From positions 1 to 64,000 of the forward strand of contig JABWDB010000006.1 in the NCBI GenBank assembly GCA_019614645.1: DNA of 64,000 nucleotides, written 5' to 3'. The stretch comes from Stratiolaelaps scimitus (lineage: Eukaryota; Arthropoda; Arachnida; Mesostigmata; Laelapidae). This document shows positions 8,859 to 19,603 of this stretch, piece by piece. The translations under genes were made by a program, and so were the position numbers. Each line of letters begins with the position of its first letter. Position 1 is the first letter of the stretch. The notes under the pieces were generated by a model. It was not told where the DNA came from. It did no database searches and saw nothing but the letters and a program-made list of their open reading frames with translations.

Positions 8859-11800
8859 GTACGATTTGATCGCACAGATGAGGAGTTAGCATAGTCATAA
8901 GGATGAATTTAGTTCGAAGAAAGTGTTATATATAACCATCGCCATTACTCAAGAAAGCAGGGGTTCGTTTAAGTTGTCCAAATTAATTAATAACCTCAAA
9001 CGTTTGTATGACGGAAAGCCGAGTTCATATTGAGTTTGGGGATGATTTTTCCCCTATGCAATGGCGGAAGAATAGTCGTTATTGCGCATCTAATCATAAA
9101 GTTCGATTTGTGACGAATTCCAAAAATTCGCGACTCTCACGTTTACTTTCTGTAGGGTAGAGAGCTACAAACGAATTCATTACGCCTAAGATGACCAAAC
9201 ACTCCATTTCATCAGACGACAAGGACATATCATAGTAGATTTGTATTCCCTTTAATTAGTCTGTCCTGGTGCTACCAGTCGAAGAGTGTCATGCATCATT
9301 TAATATTCAAATAGGTCTTTGTGTGACGACATTTTTCAATGCAAATAGTTCCCGCCGTTCATTCAGTGGATAGACCTCGGAGACGGCACGATTCGCCTAG
9401 AAGAGCCCCTTGTAATCTTCATTACCACGATATCCCGCTTCCTCAAAGCAAGGTAAGAGTGATCCTTTAAGGCACTGTCGACATATTCGCCGTATGCAAA
9501 GATTTGTAAATATTTCACTTAAGTTGATTACAAATTTTTTCCGGTATTTTCGATTTACCGCGGCCTACAAACAGCGGATCAAATTGTGAATCGTGATAAT
9601 ACATTTTCAGACCAGTGGCAGCCAACCCTGTGGGGATGGCCTACGGTACGCTGCAAAAGAACGGAACATTCAACGGCGTCCTTGGTTATATACAGCGAAA
9701 GGTCAGTGTGTCCATGTGTTGAGACAAGTACGTAGTGGAACTGTCAAAGGTCTTATTAATATTTCGATACAATTTATGGCTAGTTCTTTCGAGCTATGTG
9801 AATGGGTATAGCACACAAATTCGACTAAGATTTAATGATTAGTGAATTTGGATTAAGGACGAACATGAGGGTCGAGAGAGTGATTTTATGTTTGACCATC
9901 GAAATGAGCTGAATCGATTTGAAGAACAACGCAGTTTTAAACAAAATTAATTAATTATTTTTGTCGAATGTTTTCAGTCAACCAAATCATGACTTAATTT
10001 CTATCCATTGACACGAAGTGATACGTTGTCCACCGAAGCAGACATTGGTTACAACATGAGTTGACTCATTTACTATAGATATATATATAAAGGGACCGCC
10101 ATCAGTGTCGCATATCGTCTAACTGAAAACGATAACACAGCCCCTGCGATAGCTCATTCTGTATTCTTGCATGTTTCGTGCCTGTATCGATCGTATCTCG
10201 ATCGGTGGATAAGAAACAATTAGAAGGCGGATATTTTCGCAGCTCTGTCAGCTCCAAATCTCGCACGTCACGGTTATTTCGATTACCACGCACCGTTTTC
10301 AAAGGAGGAAATTCGCCTTCTCACCATCAAACCTGATTCGTTCATCGATCCATGGGGCTTCGTGCGCGCGTTCGAGCCCAGTGTTTGGTAGGTTGGCAAC
10401 TAGGTTATAGGACATATTAAATACGTTTATTAAAAAATCTATGAAGATTTAATAAACCACCGAATTGGAGTTTGTCCATTCAAATTTCATATAGAAGATA
10501 CTTCTACTACTTGTGCAGAAAAATGGTATGATAAAATCGAAAGTTGGTGACAGAAACAAAGATTTATGTTCTTGCGATAAAATTGGGTTAACTAATTCAA
10601 CAAATTCTACATTAATTTAATCTTTTAACTTACAATCTTATTTGGACAATAATCCCGACAAATCCGGGACGGAACTAATCGTGTTGATGGATTGTGACAA
10701 AGCTAAATTTCAAATTTCATGAAATAGCCCGCTCTCGGCAAGGCTGTCTAAGGACGGGACGGCTACCCACGGTGCAGCATCAGCTGTACTTCACAAGATC
10801 ATTTCTGTAGTCGATGTAACGTATCCGCTTACCGGATTCGTACAGCTGATCACGATCGATTTCCGCCATCTTCCTCTCCCACGTGCAGAGCAACTCCAGG
10901 TACGCTGGTGTGAAGGGAAGCTTTAACCTACACTTCAAGTCCTCTGCGAATTGCGGTGCGCCACTCAGCAGGTACACATATCTACTCAGAGATGAGCGAT
11001 GAAGCCCCAGCGCTCGCTTCAGAAAAGTAGGCATTATTCGGTCGAATTTTTCGAACTGTGCCTCTGATAAGTGCTCCCAGATAACCTGGATACCTCTATG
11101 AGAAAAATGGCTGCCCCAACACAATCAGTAATTCTGAACTACTTCTAGCGCTCTCCTTTGCAAAAGCTGCTCTTGGCCTGGCAAAACTGTTAATGCCGAG
11201 TGGGCAAATTTCCTTGCGGTAGTGGTCTGTGCACGAGCGGACAAAACGCGCCAACCCGGTCAACAAACTGCCGGCCCAATTAACTCACAGTAAGCAGCGA
11301 GTCGTTGGAGGCGACAATCTCGAACATGGGAAAACAAAGCGGACTAATAATCACCTAGTCAATTCGCGTATCGAACAGGACACTCCACCGTGGACTGTCT
11401 CCTGAACTTCTTGAGCACCACGGCTATAACCATAAAATAGCATTATTTCGGTAGGCGTCATAAAACACACCGACTTCAAGGGCGTCTTCAAAACCGTGCA
11501 ATACAAGGCGATTGTGTCAATTCTATTGCCAAATAGAGTAGCACCTCGTCTGCTTAAGTGGAGCATTGCTTCATTGACCGGGCAGTAAAGGCTCCTCTTC
11601 GAGCAACGTTGCCCATTAGTAGGGATCTTTTCCTTCTTTTGGGCTTGTTCGGCCTTCATATTATATATTTAATATCGAAGGAAAAGGGCCTTCGTATGTC
11701 TTTAACTGGTCAGATCGAATCGGGCTTTAATTGTCAGTGTTGTTCGTCTCGGCAGTGAAAAGTACAGATACAATGTTTGACTGGGTGACGAACTGCTAAT

Positions 11801-14800
11801 GAAGATGGACGTCATAAAAGATTTAAGTGTCTGGTTCTCTGCCTCGTTTACACTTAGCGAGCAAGCCGATTTTGTTGAAAAACAATGCTCACTTATCTCT
11901 AACTGGATCTTATGATCCATTGCTTCTAGGTTCTGCTCTACCTTCTAAAAACTGTAGAAGGTAGAGCAACCGCACGTCGTAGTATTGTTGGTGTACACGT
12001 GTATCATATGGGACCCGATCAAAGCAGGGGATATATCTGCAGCTTCCTCAAAACGTGCAAAGGAGATGTCCCAGCTGATTAGAGATGAGATCTGCCTCGG
12101 ACAGTCTTCCTATTGGCGTGATGTCAGTTTATGGAAGAATGCTAAATGCTGACGTAATTAGTTTAGTGGCGGATAGCCAGGAAACTAAATGATCCCAAAC
12201 TCTAGCCTAAGTCAATAACGTGAAAAGCAATGTAAAATGATATACTAATGGCCGTATATTCTGATATATTCCGCATATATTCTGATGATTTAAATTGCAC
12301 AGTAATGCAATAGTGTATAACAATGTCTGGTTAGGCGTAATATGACGAAATGCAATACCAATACTTTTATATGGTACATAAATGAGTAACAGTTATTTTC
12401 CATCAAGGTGTTCTTCGGCATGAAGAAGCGCTAGTTTAGAATTACGTTGAATCGTTGAGATGGAGAAATGTGCTTACCGCTTGCATTATTTACATCGGTC
12501 ATGATGAGATTGTTGTAACAGACAACAGATGAGGCAGGTGACCTATCCATGTAGTTATTTGTGAAGTGATTCACATCTTTCGATTCGCCATCCATGCTAT
12601 GCTAATGAAAGTAATATTTCACTTCTTCACTGTTTCTCTATAGGTACTTCACAATAGGCACATTGTTAGTCTACTCGATCTGTTGCGCCTTCCTGCATAA
12701 ACTCGACAAACAACTGCCGGGTCGCGACCCCGATGAGGTTTCTCGAGGCATATTTGAGTACATCTGGTTTTGGTTCTCCAGACTCTTCGCACAACGTAAG
12801 TTGACGCGGGACAGGAATATTAACAATATTATTACGCCACCATATACTGAAATATCCTAAAATGTCCAAATGAAAAACGCGGTTTTGTTTCCTTTACGTG
12901 TTTGCATCATTGCACCTTCCGACGTTAGGACCTGCACCATTGAGTCCGCCTTCTCTGATGTCGGAGTTGCGTTTCCAACTTAACCCGTTCTGATTTCTTG
13001 CAGCGGACTTCACACCCCGACGATTCTGGCTGCGATGGTGCGCGATTCTTTTTATGCTACCCACAAGCCTGATGCTTATGAACGCCCTTGAAGCTGATCT
13101 GAAGGGCAGTCTTGTATTCAAGAACGAAGTGGATCACGTCAACAATTTCGCGGACATATTACGCTTTCAAGGCATGCGAATGGTCAGTGAGAAGAGTTCC
13201 GCGCTCGCCACTATGTTCACGCGGAGTCGAGATCCGTTCATCATGAAATTAGCTGAAAGACTCGATGAGCGCCGTGGTGTAATTTCAGGCGAAAAGCTCG
13301 ATTTGCTTGTAGAAGAGATATTGAACCTCAAGGCAAGTTGTAACAATTATCTTTTATGTAATAAGTATGTATGTTATTCTTGAATATTGTGTACTCCTTT
13401 GAGTAATCTAGACTTGGCCTATTCGTAAACTTCACAAATTGGATTTGAGAAGGATACTTCCAAGGCGGATAAAAGCCTTAAAAGCGAGGCACGTGAGTTA
13501 ATGTGCTTCCGATACTTTACGATTTCTTGCTGTCGACATTGAGACCCCTTTCTGTTTCGTAAACCCGAGTAAAGTTGCATAATTTTCATATTCTGTGTAC
13601 AAATTCACATACGACAAAAGTGTTATTGGTATAAGTCGGGTACCTCGTGGTAATTTTTGCTAAAGGCAAAAATCAAGCACCGCTGAATTGATACTTCTGA
13701 ATACGATTAGATTGGCGGGCGATACCGAACGGCCACGACAGTATAATACACTTAGTAGTATGTGTGTACAATATCCGCACGATATTCTGCCTTTGTCAGC
13801 GATTCGATCTGGCAATAGTCCGAATTTATTTTCATTCTGTCAAACTGTGCTCCATCATTATGTAATCTGTACAGGCCGTCGTTGTCACAGCTCATCCAGT
13901 GGCGAAATCAATCATAAACACCCTCGTTCGTCAAACTGGCCGTTGCCCAAACGTCAAAGCTAGCGCCGGGTACATAACAACCGTTACTATTGCAATGCCG
14001 ATGGGTCTTCATCTACCAAAACGTATTCGGGAGCGCATCCAGAACGCGTACGTAGAGACCACATATTGTCATAAACGAACCTTAAACTCGGTTCACTTAA
14101 TCCTTTGTAGCATTTCTCGGTTTTTGATTCCCTTCTCCCACTTCATTAGATAAGCTGGATAGAGCCGTTTTTTTTCGTGAGCGTTTACCGTTGCTGCATG
14201 CAATTTAAATTTATACATGAATTTTACATATATACTTGAGTAGAAATTGTTCCACCGTACTAGAGCCTTGGCTAGGACCTCGTGTTTTTTTTTGAACACG
14301 CTGATCACCCCTCAAGTTGTGAACCTTCAAATTCGCAAGCGTTTTCCCTCTTAATGGCCTTGATTTCTGATTAACCTCTCCGTCTACTGGACCCATTCGA
14401 TAAAACGACTTTCCTATTTAAGGCTATCTTGTAGAGTAGTTCTTTTTCGTCCATTAGCGTTTGCCGTTTTTATACGCAATCCAAACGTTTGCATGCTTCT
14501 CCTTCCTAACATCCTAGTAGTCGAATTGGATGGCACTGCTAATCTCATCGTCAACCTCTCTGCTCGTTACTTTGACCTGTCGGTTTTGTTACTTTCACTA
14601 GTGTTCTTCGCATAGTTGAGTCATCTGTCTACAGCCAAGCGCTTAGTTCCCAAGTGCACCTCGCCTCCCGCTGCGATTCGCGTCCCCGAGCCGAAGGGGA
14701 GCCTTTAGAAGCTCTCGGAGTGTCGGACCTCGAGGGCGTCATCTATCTGTACTACATTGGAAGTTCTGCGTCTCTTCTTGCTTTCGTAGCAGAGATCATT

Positions 14801-14905
14801 TGGACTCACACTCGACGTGCTTGGTGCATACGTACCAGGCAGCACCATCTGGCAATATTCCGAATTTATTTTCATTATGTCAAACTGTACTCCATCATTA
14901 TGTAA
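8505..14905 (+). CDS. IR-B: ionotropic receptor gene, multi-exon
   Basis: Putative chemosensory ligand-gated ion channel of the ionotropic glutamate receptor/IR family, in the plasma membrane. Exons joined in phase: N-terminal 8505-8858, S1 9367-9452, S1 9611-9701, S1 10224-10387, M1 plus pore 12644-12795, M2 plus S2 13004-13332, late S2 13875-14051, last helix about 14654-14905. The six exons from 9367 to 14051 total 999 nt and have no stop. Family features: a lobe-1 motif YGTLQKNGTFNGVLGY, an Arg in NLARHGYFDY where glutamate receptors bind ligand, three membrane segments with a re-entrant pore between M1 and M2, and two S2 parts. The canonical SYTANLAAF motif after the pore is not recognisable, which fits a divergent IR. 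The first exon and signal peptide are uncertain. The C-terminus is unusual: after QHH the frame runs into A-type intron sequence and stops at 14905. Confidence 0.7.
9367..9452 (+). CDS. IR-B exon, start of S1
   Basis: 86 nt between TTCATTCAG and AAG|GTAAGA, encoding WIDLGDGTIRLEEPLVIFI and ISRFLKA. It splices in phase to 9611, giving FLKARPVAANPVGMAYG, which reads like lobe 1 of the receptor. Confidence 0.65.
9611..9701 (+). CDS. IR-B exon, S1 glycine-rich motif
   Basis: 91 nt between TTTTCAG and AAG|GTCAGT. It encodes MAYGTLQKNGTFNGVLGYIQ, the family signature of a Gly-Asn-Gly turn followed by a hydrophobic helix. The next exon opens KADIF, so the join reads QRKKADIFAAL. Confidence 0.75.
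10224..10387 (+). CDS. IR-B exon, S1 to M1 linker
   Basis: 164 nt encoding KADIFAALSAPNLARHGYF and DSFIDPWGFVRAFEPSV. The final TG joins the G of the next exon to make Trp just before M1, as is common in the family (PF...W). An antisense open frame at 10102-10302 is a shadow of this exon. Confidence 0.8.
10780..11130 (-). mobile_element. LINE 3' fragment in the IR-B S1-M1 intron
   Basis: The minus strand encodes FDRIMPTFLKRALGLHRSSL, then RYVYLLSGAPQFAEDLKCRL. This resembles the post-RT C-terminal region of arthropod LINE pol proteins (FLKRVLGL... VYLLA... EDLR). A longer copy is at 21975-22528, so the insertion predates the duplication. Confidence 0.6.
11357..11645 (+). mobile_element. Reverse transcriptase relic of a non-LTR element
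   Basis: The plus strand gives SQFAYRTGHSTVDCLLNFLS, the RT motif around QF.FR.G.ST. After a frameshift it gives TDFKGVFKTVQYKAIVSILL, corresponding to D.(K/S).AFD.V.H...L. The segment then ends. A copy is at 22761-23090. It is a different element from the minus-strand fragment next to it. Confidence 0.6.
11935..11967. repeat. Perfect 13-bp hairpin absent from the sister unit
   Basis: GCTCTACCTTCTA (11935-11947) and TAGAAGGTAGAGC (11955-11967) flank a 7-nt loop. The homologous site near 23795-23820 has the left arm and loop but no right arm. Confidence 0.85.
12644..12795 (+). CDS. IR-B exon, M1 and pore loop
   Basis: 152 nt between CTATAG and C|GTAAGT. Membrane segment YFTIGTLLVYSICCAFL is followed by the linker LPGRDPDEVSRGIF and an aromatic pore segment, EYIWFWFSRLFAQ. 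In channel-forming relatives this is the re-entrant loop. Confidence 0.8.
13004..13332 (+). CDS. IR-B exon, M2 and first part of S2
   Basis: 329 nt after TTCTTGCAG. The M2 helix runs from RFWLRWCAILFMLPTSLMLM to NALEADLKGS; S2 follows with VNNFADILRFQGMRMVSE and MKLAERLDERRG. It ends AAG|GCAAGT, a GC-AG intron donor. The next exon starts in phase 0 with AVVVTAHP, which supports this donor. Confidence 0.8.
13875..14051 (+). CDS. IR-B exon, late S2
   Basis: 177 nt encoding AVVVTAHPVAKSIINTLVRQ, TGRCPNVKASAGYITT and PMGLHLPKRIRERIQNAY. The pattern 'Pro-Met-Gly, Leu-Pro, then an amphipathic helix' is the usual end of S2. The donor TAC|GTAGAG is in phase 0. Confidence 0.75.
14654..14905 (+). CDS. 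IR-B last exon with a chimeric tail
   Basis: It encodes DSRPRAEGEPLEALGVSDLE, the helix GVIYLYYIGSSASLLAFVAE and THTRRAWCIRTRQHH. At about 14848 the sequence changes abruptly to A-type intron, and the frame adds 20 residues before a stop at 14903-14905. IR-A and IR-C instead stop a few codons after QHH or NHV. The upstream splice site is uncertain. Confidence 0.65.
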   Translation: MHLASRCDSRPRAEGEPLEALGVSDLEGVIYLYYIGSSASLLAFVAEIIWTHTRRAWCIRTRQHHLAIFRIYFHYVKLYSIIM

Positions 14906-14914
14906 TCTGTACAG

Positions 14915-15824
14915 GCCGTCGTTGTCACAGCTGATCCAATGGTGAAATCAATCATAAACACCCTCGCTCGTCAAACTGGCCGATGCCCAAACGTCAAAGC
15001 TAGCGCCGGGTACATAACTACCTTTACTGCTGCAATGCCGATGGGTCTTCATCTACCAAAACGTATTCGGGAGCGCATCCAAAACGCGTACGTAGAGACC
15101 ACATATTGTCATAAACGAACCCTAAACTCGGTTTACTTAATCCTTTGTAGCATTTCTCGGTTTTTGATTCCCTTCCCCCACTGTGTGACATATAAGAGAG
15201 CTTAAGCATTGTAAAATTGCAGCTCCTTTAATAAACCAATATACCTTTACCTTTACTTCATTAGATAAGCTGGATAGAGCCGTTTTTTTCGTGAGCGTTT
15301 ACCGTCGCTGCATGCAATTCAAACCTATACATGAATCTTACATAAATACTTAAGTAGAAATTGTTCCACCGTACTAGAGCCTTGGCTAGGACCTCGTGTT
15401 TTTTTTCAACGCGATGATCACCCCTCAAGTTGTGAAAGTTCAAATTCGCAAGCGATTTCCCTCCTAATTGCCTAGCAGTCGAATTAGATGGCCCTGCTAA
15501 TCTCATCTTCAACCTCTGTGCTCGTTACTTTGTAACGACCTAAAACCTGTCGGTTTTGTTACTTTCATTAGTGTTCTTCGCATAGTTGAGTCATCTGTCT
15601 ACCACCAAGCGCTTAGTTCCCAAGTGCACCTTGCCACCCGCTGCGATTCGCGTCCCCGAGCCGAAGGGGAGCCTTTAGAAGCGCTCGGAGTGTCGGAGCT
15701 CGAGGGCGTCATCTATCTGTACTTCATTGGAAGTTCTGCATCTCTTCTTGCTTTCGTAGCAGAGATCATCTGGACTCACACTCGACTTGCTTGTTGCATA
15801 CGTACCAGGCAGCACCATGTCTAA
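14915..15824 (+). pseudogene. A-type IR remnant: last two exons only
   Basis: Late S2 exon at 14915-15091 and last exon at 15624-15824 (stop included), both open. They are closer to IR-A than to the neighbouring IR-B exons and carry the retroposon-tail insertion found in IR-A. No other exons of this copy exist, so it is either a dead remnant or a set of alternative 3' exons for IR-B. Poly(A) signal AATAAA at 16227-16232. Confidence 0.7.
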
Positions 15825-18650
15825 TCTGTTCATTATTCTTTCAGCACACAGGGGCGATTTTAGATACTACTAGCATCTCCTGAGAGCATATTTAAATCAA
15901 GAATTTCATCTACAAATAACAACACAAGTTTTGTAGTTACTATTGCATGGCATTCGTGGAAATTTACTGTGACATTCAAACCTATATGGATATAAAAGGA
16001 TATTCCTGTGAAATAAACAATACAGGCATCCTTTGCTTCGGAGAGTTTATCTTCGCAAGACGCCCCGATCTATCCTTTACAGTGATAGTTCGCTTCGCTG
16101 GCTTACCCAGAGTGAGTCCACAAATCAGATTCAAGAGCTTCGTTCAGGGATATGTTGAAATTGTAATTGTGCACGCGTACGTTTAGCACAATTCGTCGCT
16201 TATTTAGCATTTTTATTTGATATTGTAATAAAGTCATCTAGACGCGAAAAGCTTTATTTATCACAAGCAGCCCATTGTCTGTTCTCGGAGGAGTAATTAC
16301 AAAAGATATATATATATAGAATATCGAGATAATCCCTTCGAGAAGTTATATTATATTTAAAGGAATATTCTTTGCCTTTGGTTTACGAACATTTTATATG
16401 TAAAACTGCAAATCGTTTTCGAACTTGCTCAAAAACCTAAATTTGTTCAAAATTATCTGTCCGGAGCTTAGATTTAAGCGAAACTAGTATAAAACCGATA
16501 ATTCTTGTCATTGCTGGTATGGGGTAGTAGTAGTGCCATCAAAGCACTTGTCTAGTCCAAGGTCTTAGTTCGTGTATTTTGTGTCCGACAACTATAATCC
16601 ACGGGATTGTGAGCCCGGTAACCCTGAGCAAACTATTGAACATTCTGAAGTTGTACAGATATGCTACGCATATACATCCTTATGTATGTCTCATTTTCCT
16701 GAATCAAACTAATACAGAGGTCTGGCAAGGGTCAGCTGAGAATACAAAGGGTAGATCAACCTAGTTCACATTTTATTCTATGTCGGATATTGATCATGAG
16801 CCCTATGACCATCTTAGAGCAGTTGAAACTTCAACATCACACCTGGTGGATAATGTTCTTCACATGAATGGCTACTGCCAGGGTCTAAATCCTTTCGTTG
16901 TGTCATCTAAGACAGATGTCTTTAGCGATAGCACGTTGTTGGAAAAGTAATGCGACCCCAGTTTAGTCATTTTACACAGAATCCCAGAATGGACCCTTGC
17001 TATTTTAATACCCCCCTTGAAACGAAATATCCAAGAATAAAGGCCGTGACCTATACAACCGGTACTACAACCGAGCTACAACTGCCTTCTATAAAATGAA
17101 TAAGCAAGTTCCTCTCTACTCTGTTGGTTCTTTCAATAGTTTTATTACGTACATAGGACACATCTTTCCTCGCTTAAAACTTCTACCGGTAGGGCAAAAC
17201 TAAGCGCCTCGTTGTTTAAACTCACAACAAATTAGTCCCCCCGGCGATCGCATACGTACGATCAATGAAGCCAAATACTTTTCTGATCCCTCGCATGCCT
17301 TGGCGTTACCTTTTCGAAAGATGCGTAGCGAAAGGATCCCCCTTAAAAATGCTATTCCTCGATTGCGAGATTAAAACAAGTGGACCATTATTGGACGTTT
17401 CTCTTCAAGATTTATAGGGTTTCTCTTAAACTAAGTTTATATTTATTAGGAAAAAATCAGCTACGTCCTTATGGTAAGTAAGGGGTCAGTTGGTTCCAGG
17501 TCCAGGGAGGCTACATTGCCTCTCTGCACAGCTGGGGAAAGGTGCTGCACCAGCCTGTGTCATACCTGCTCGAGGAGGTTGATCGTTAGGGGGCCAAGGC
17601 GACCTAAGGTTTCGAAGGCAAGAGGTGAGTCGCCTGCAAGCAGCTTACTTCTGTAGCTTGGCCTGTTCCGCACATGATACCGTGTAGCCACGGGGTGGTT
17701 GCCCAAGGGCTGACATAAGAAGGATTTCCTTATCATTGTGCCTTATCTGGAACTCTTGCCAGGCACCTGTGGTTTTAAAAATAAAAGGATGGCTCCGGCA
17801 GGTCCTTGAAGTGAACAACCAGCCAACGGAAACAACTGAAAGTTAGTTCAAAAAATGCTATAAGGAGGAACTAGAGTGCTGTAAATCGAGTGCTAGCCCC
17901 AGAAGAAGAGGATGAGGGTGAGGCCATAGGGCACTGCCTGCCCCCGACGTAAAGGCCCTAAGATTCCCTTGTGCAAGCAATCGACCGGCTGAATGGAGGC
18001 CGGCAAGCAGTACATTCGGCTGAGACCGGCCCTGGGTAGATACCTCTTTGTGGGTGAACGATAATAGTTTCGTTGTGATTTGATGTAATAACCTTATTGT
18101 GATATGTTATGACCTAATGCTATTTCTAACATATTACTATAAGGTATTTAATTTGTTTTCGTTAGTTTAATGATAAGGCAAAGCTGAGTTTTCTCATTAG
18201 CCCTATAAGAGCTTTTCGGCACTGTACCAGCCCTACAAGCTTGAGCTCCCAATTATACTGTAACGACCCTTACAATGGCCATTAGTTTTTTGAACTCATT
18301 GCTAACCTTACGGGTGATCGCTTGTTCTTATCGGCTCAATTTGTCTGCTATTCGTTTCATTAGCGTTCTCTGAGCGGCCGAATCATCTGTGTACTAGTAA
18401 ACAGTTCAGCGAAGCGTGAAGCGTGCCAACCTCTCCGGAGTGCGCGTCCAGGGGCCTGCCTCTGAAGATCCTTGGCGCACATTGGCATAGTTCGAGTCAA
18501 TTGTCTGAATCGATCTCCCTTAGCTGAGATAACTGAACAGAGTTACCCTCCTTCGAAGGTGTCACTTCGAGCAGTTCAAATCTTAAGATCCGTAATCTCT
18601 GTTCGATGAGAGGCGAATGATTGCCGACTTGAATTATCCTCCATTAACAA
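15825..18650. other. Intergenic copy of 5284-8500
   Basis: Aligns with 5284-8500 but is shorter, mainly between 17990 and 18010, where about 380 bp of the other copy is missing. It includes a retroelement relic (17480-17660, minus: AFETLGRL, then out-of-frame remnants of the AVQRGN segment). No gene recognised. Confidence 0.6.
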
Positions 18651-19005
18651 AATATGCTTAGAATCCACCAATCGATTTTGTTGTAGACGACGTCTCTTCT
18701 GCCAGATGCTGCTGTTATCGTTATCCACTCGCACTGATCCTGTGCACTTTAGATATTTGCCTGTCCTGTATTAGTGTTAGTGTCCCAGGTGCTGCCCAAG
18801 CTGAGGCAAGATTTGGCACTGCTCGTTAAGCGACGCTCATTTTAAGACTGGACAGGAAACGCTATCTGAGAAACCTTCTATCGTTCGGCACAAGACCAGC
18901 AGTTAATTTCTTAGGGTTCAGTACGATGTGTCCCGGTTGCTCCATTGTGCTTCGGAAAGTGATTGATGGTAACGAAACTCTAGACGATGGTGTTCTTCGC
19001 GTCGG
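18651..19005 (+). pseudogene. IR-C counterpart of the N-terminal exon, with a stop
   Basis: Nearly identical to 8505-8858, but at 18827-18829 an A-to-T change turns the reading CGT AAA into CGT TAA. If the IR-B exon model is right, IR-C has a premature stop here. If the exon does not exist or starts downstream, IR-C could still be functional. Confidence 0.45.
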
Positions 19006-19517
19006 CGGAACTTCGGTACGATTTGATCGCACAGATGAGGAGTTAGCATAGTCATAAGGATGAATTTAGTTCGAAGAAAGTGTCATATATAACCATCGCC
19101 ATTATTCAAGAAAGCAGGGGTTCGTTTAAGTTGTCCAAATTAATTAATAACCTGAAACGTTTGTATGACGGAAAGCCGAGTTCATATTGAGTTTTGAGGA
19201 TGATTTTTCCCCTATGCAATGGCGGAAGAATAGTCGTTATTGCGCATCTAAAGTTCGATTTGTGACGAATTCCAAAAGATCGCGACTCTCACGTTGACTT
19301 TCTGTAGGGTCGAGAGCTACAAACGAACTCATTACGCCTAAATGACCAAACACTCCATTTCATCAGACGACAAGGACATATCATAGTAGATTTGTATTCC
19401 CTTTAATTAGTCTGTCCTGGTGCTATCAGTCGAAGAGTGTCATGCATCATTTAATATTCAAATAGGTCTTTGTGTGACGGCATTTTTCAATGCAAATAGT
19501 TCCCGCCGTTCATTCAG

Positions 19518-19603
19518 TGGACAGACCTCGGAGACGGCACAATTCGCCTAGAAGGGCCCCTTGTAATCTTCATTACCACGATATCCCGCTTCCTCAAAGC
19601 AAG
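19518..19603 (+). CDS. IR-C exon, start of S1
   Basis: Same length and splice sites as 9367-9452. It encodes WTDLGDGTIRLEGPLVIFI, with two substitutions against IR-B. Confidence 0.6.

Larger units (their letters stand above)
3651..12576. repeat. Tandem repeat unit 1 of the IR array
   Basis: The anchor CTTTCGATTCGCCATCCATG occurs at 3651, 12577 and 24422, just before each M1 exon, giving periods of 8926 and 11845 bp. Most of the intervening sequence aligns with unit 2 in the same order. Length differences come from the insertions and deletions listed separately. Confidence 0.85.

Noticed and set aside
10102..10302. Minus-strand open frame (and its copy at 20218-20457)
   Set aside because: It is antisense to the IR S1 exon at 10224-10387, which has splice sites and family motifs.
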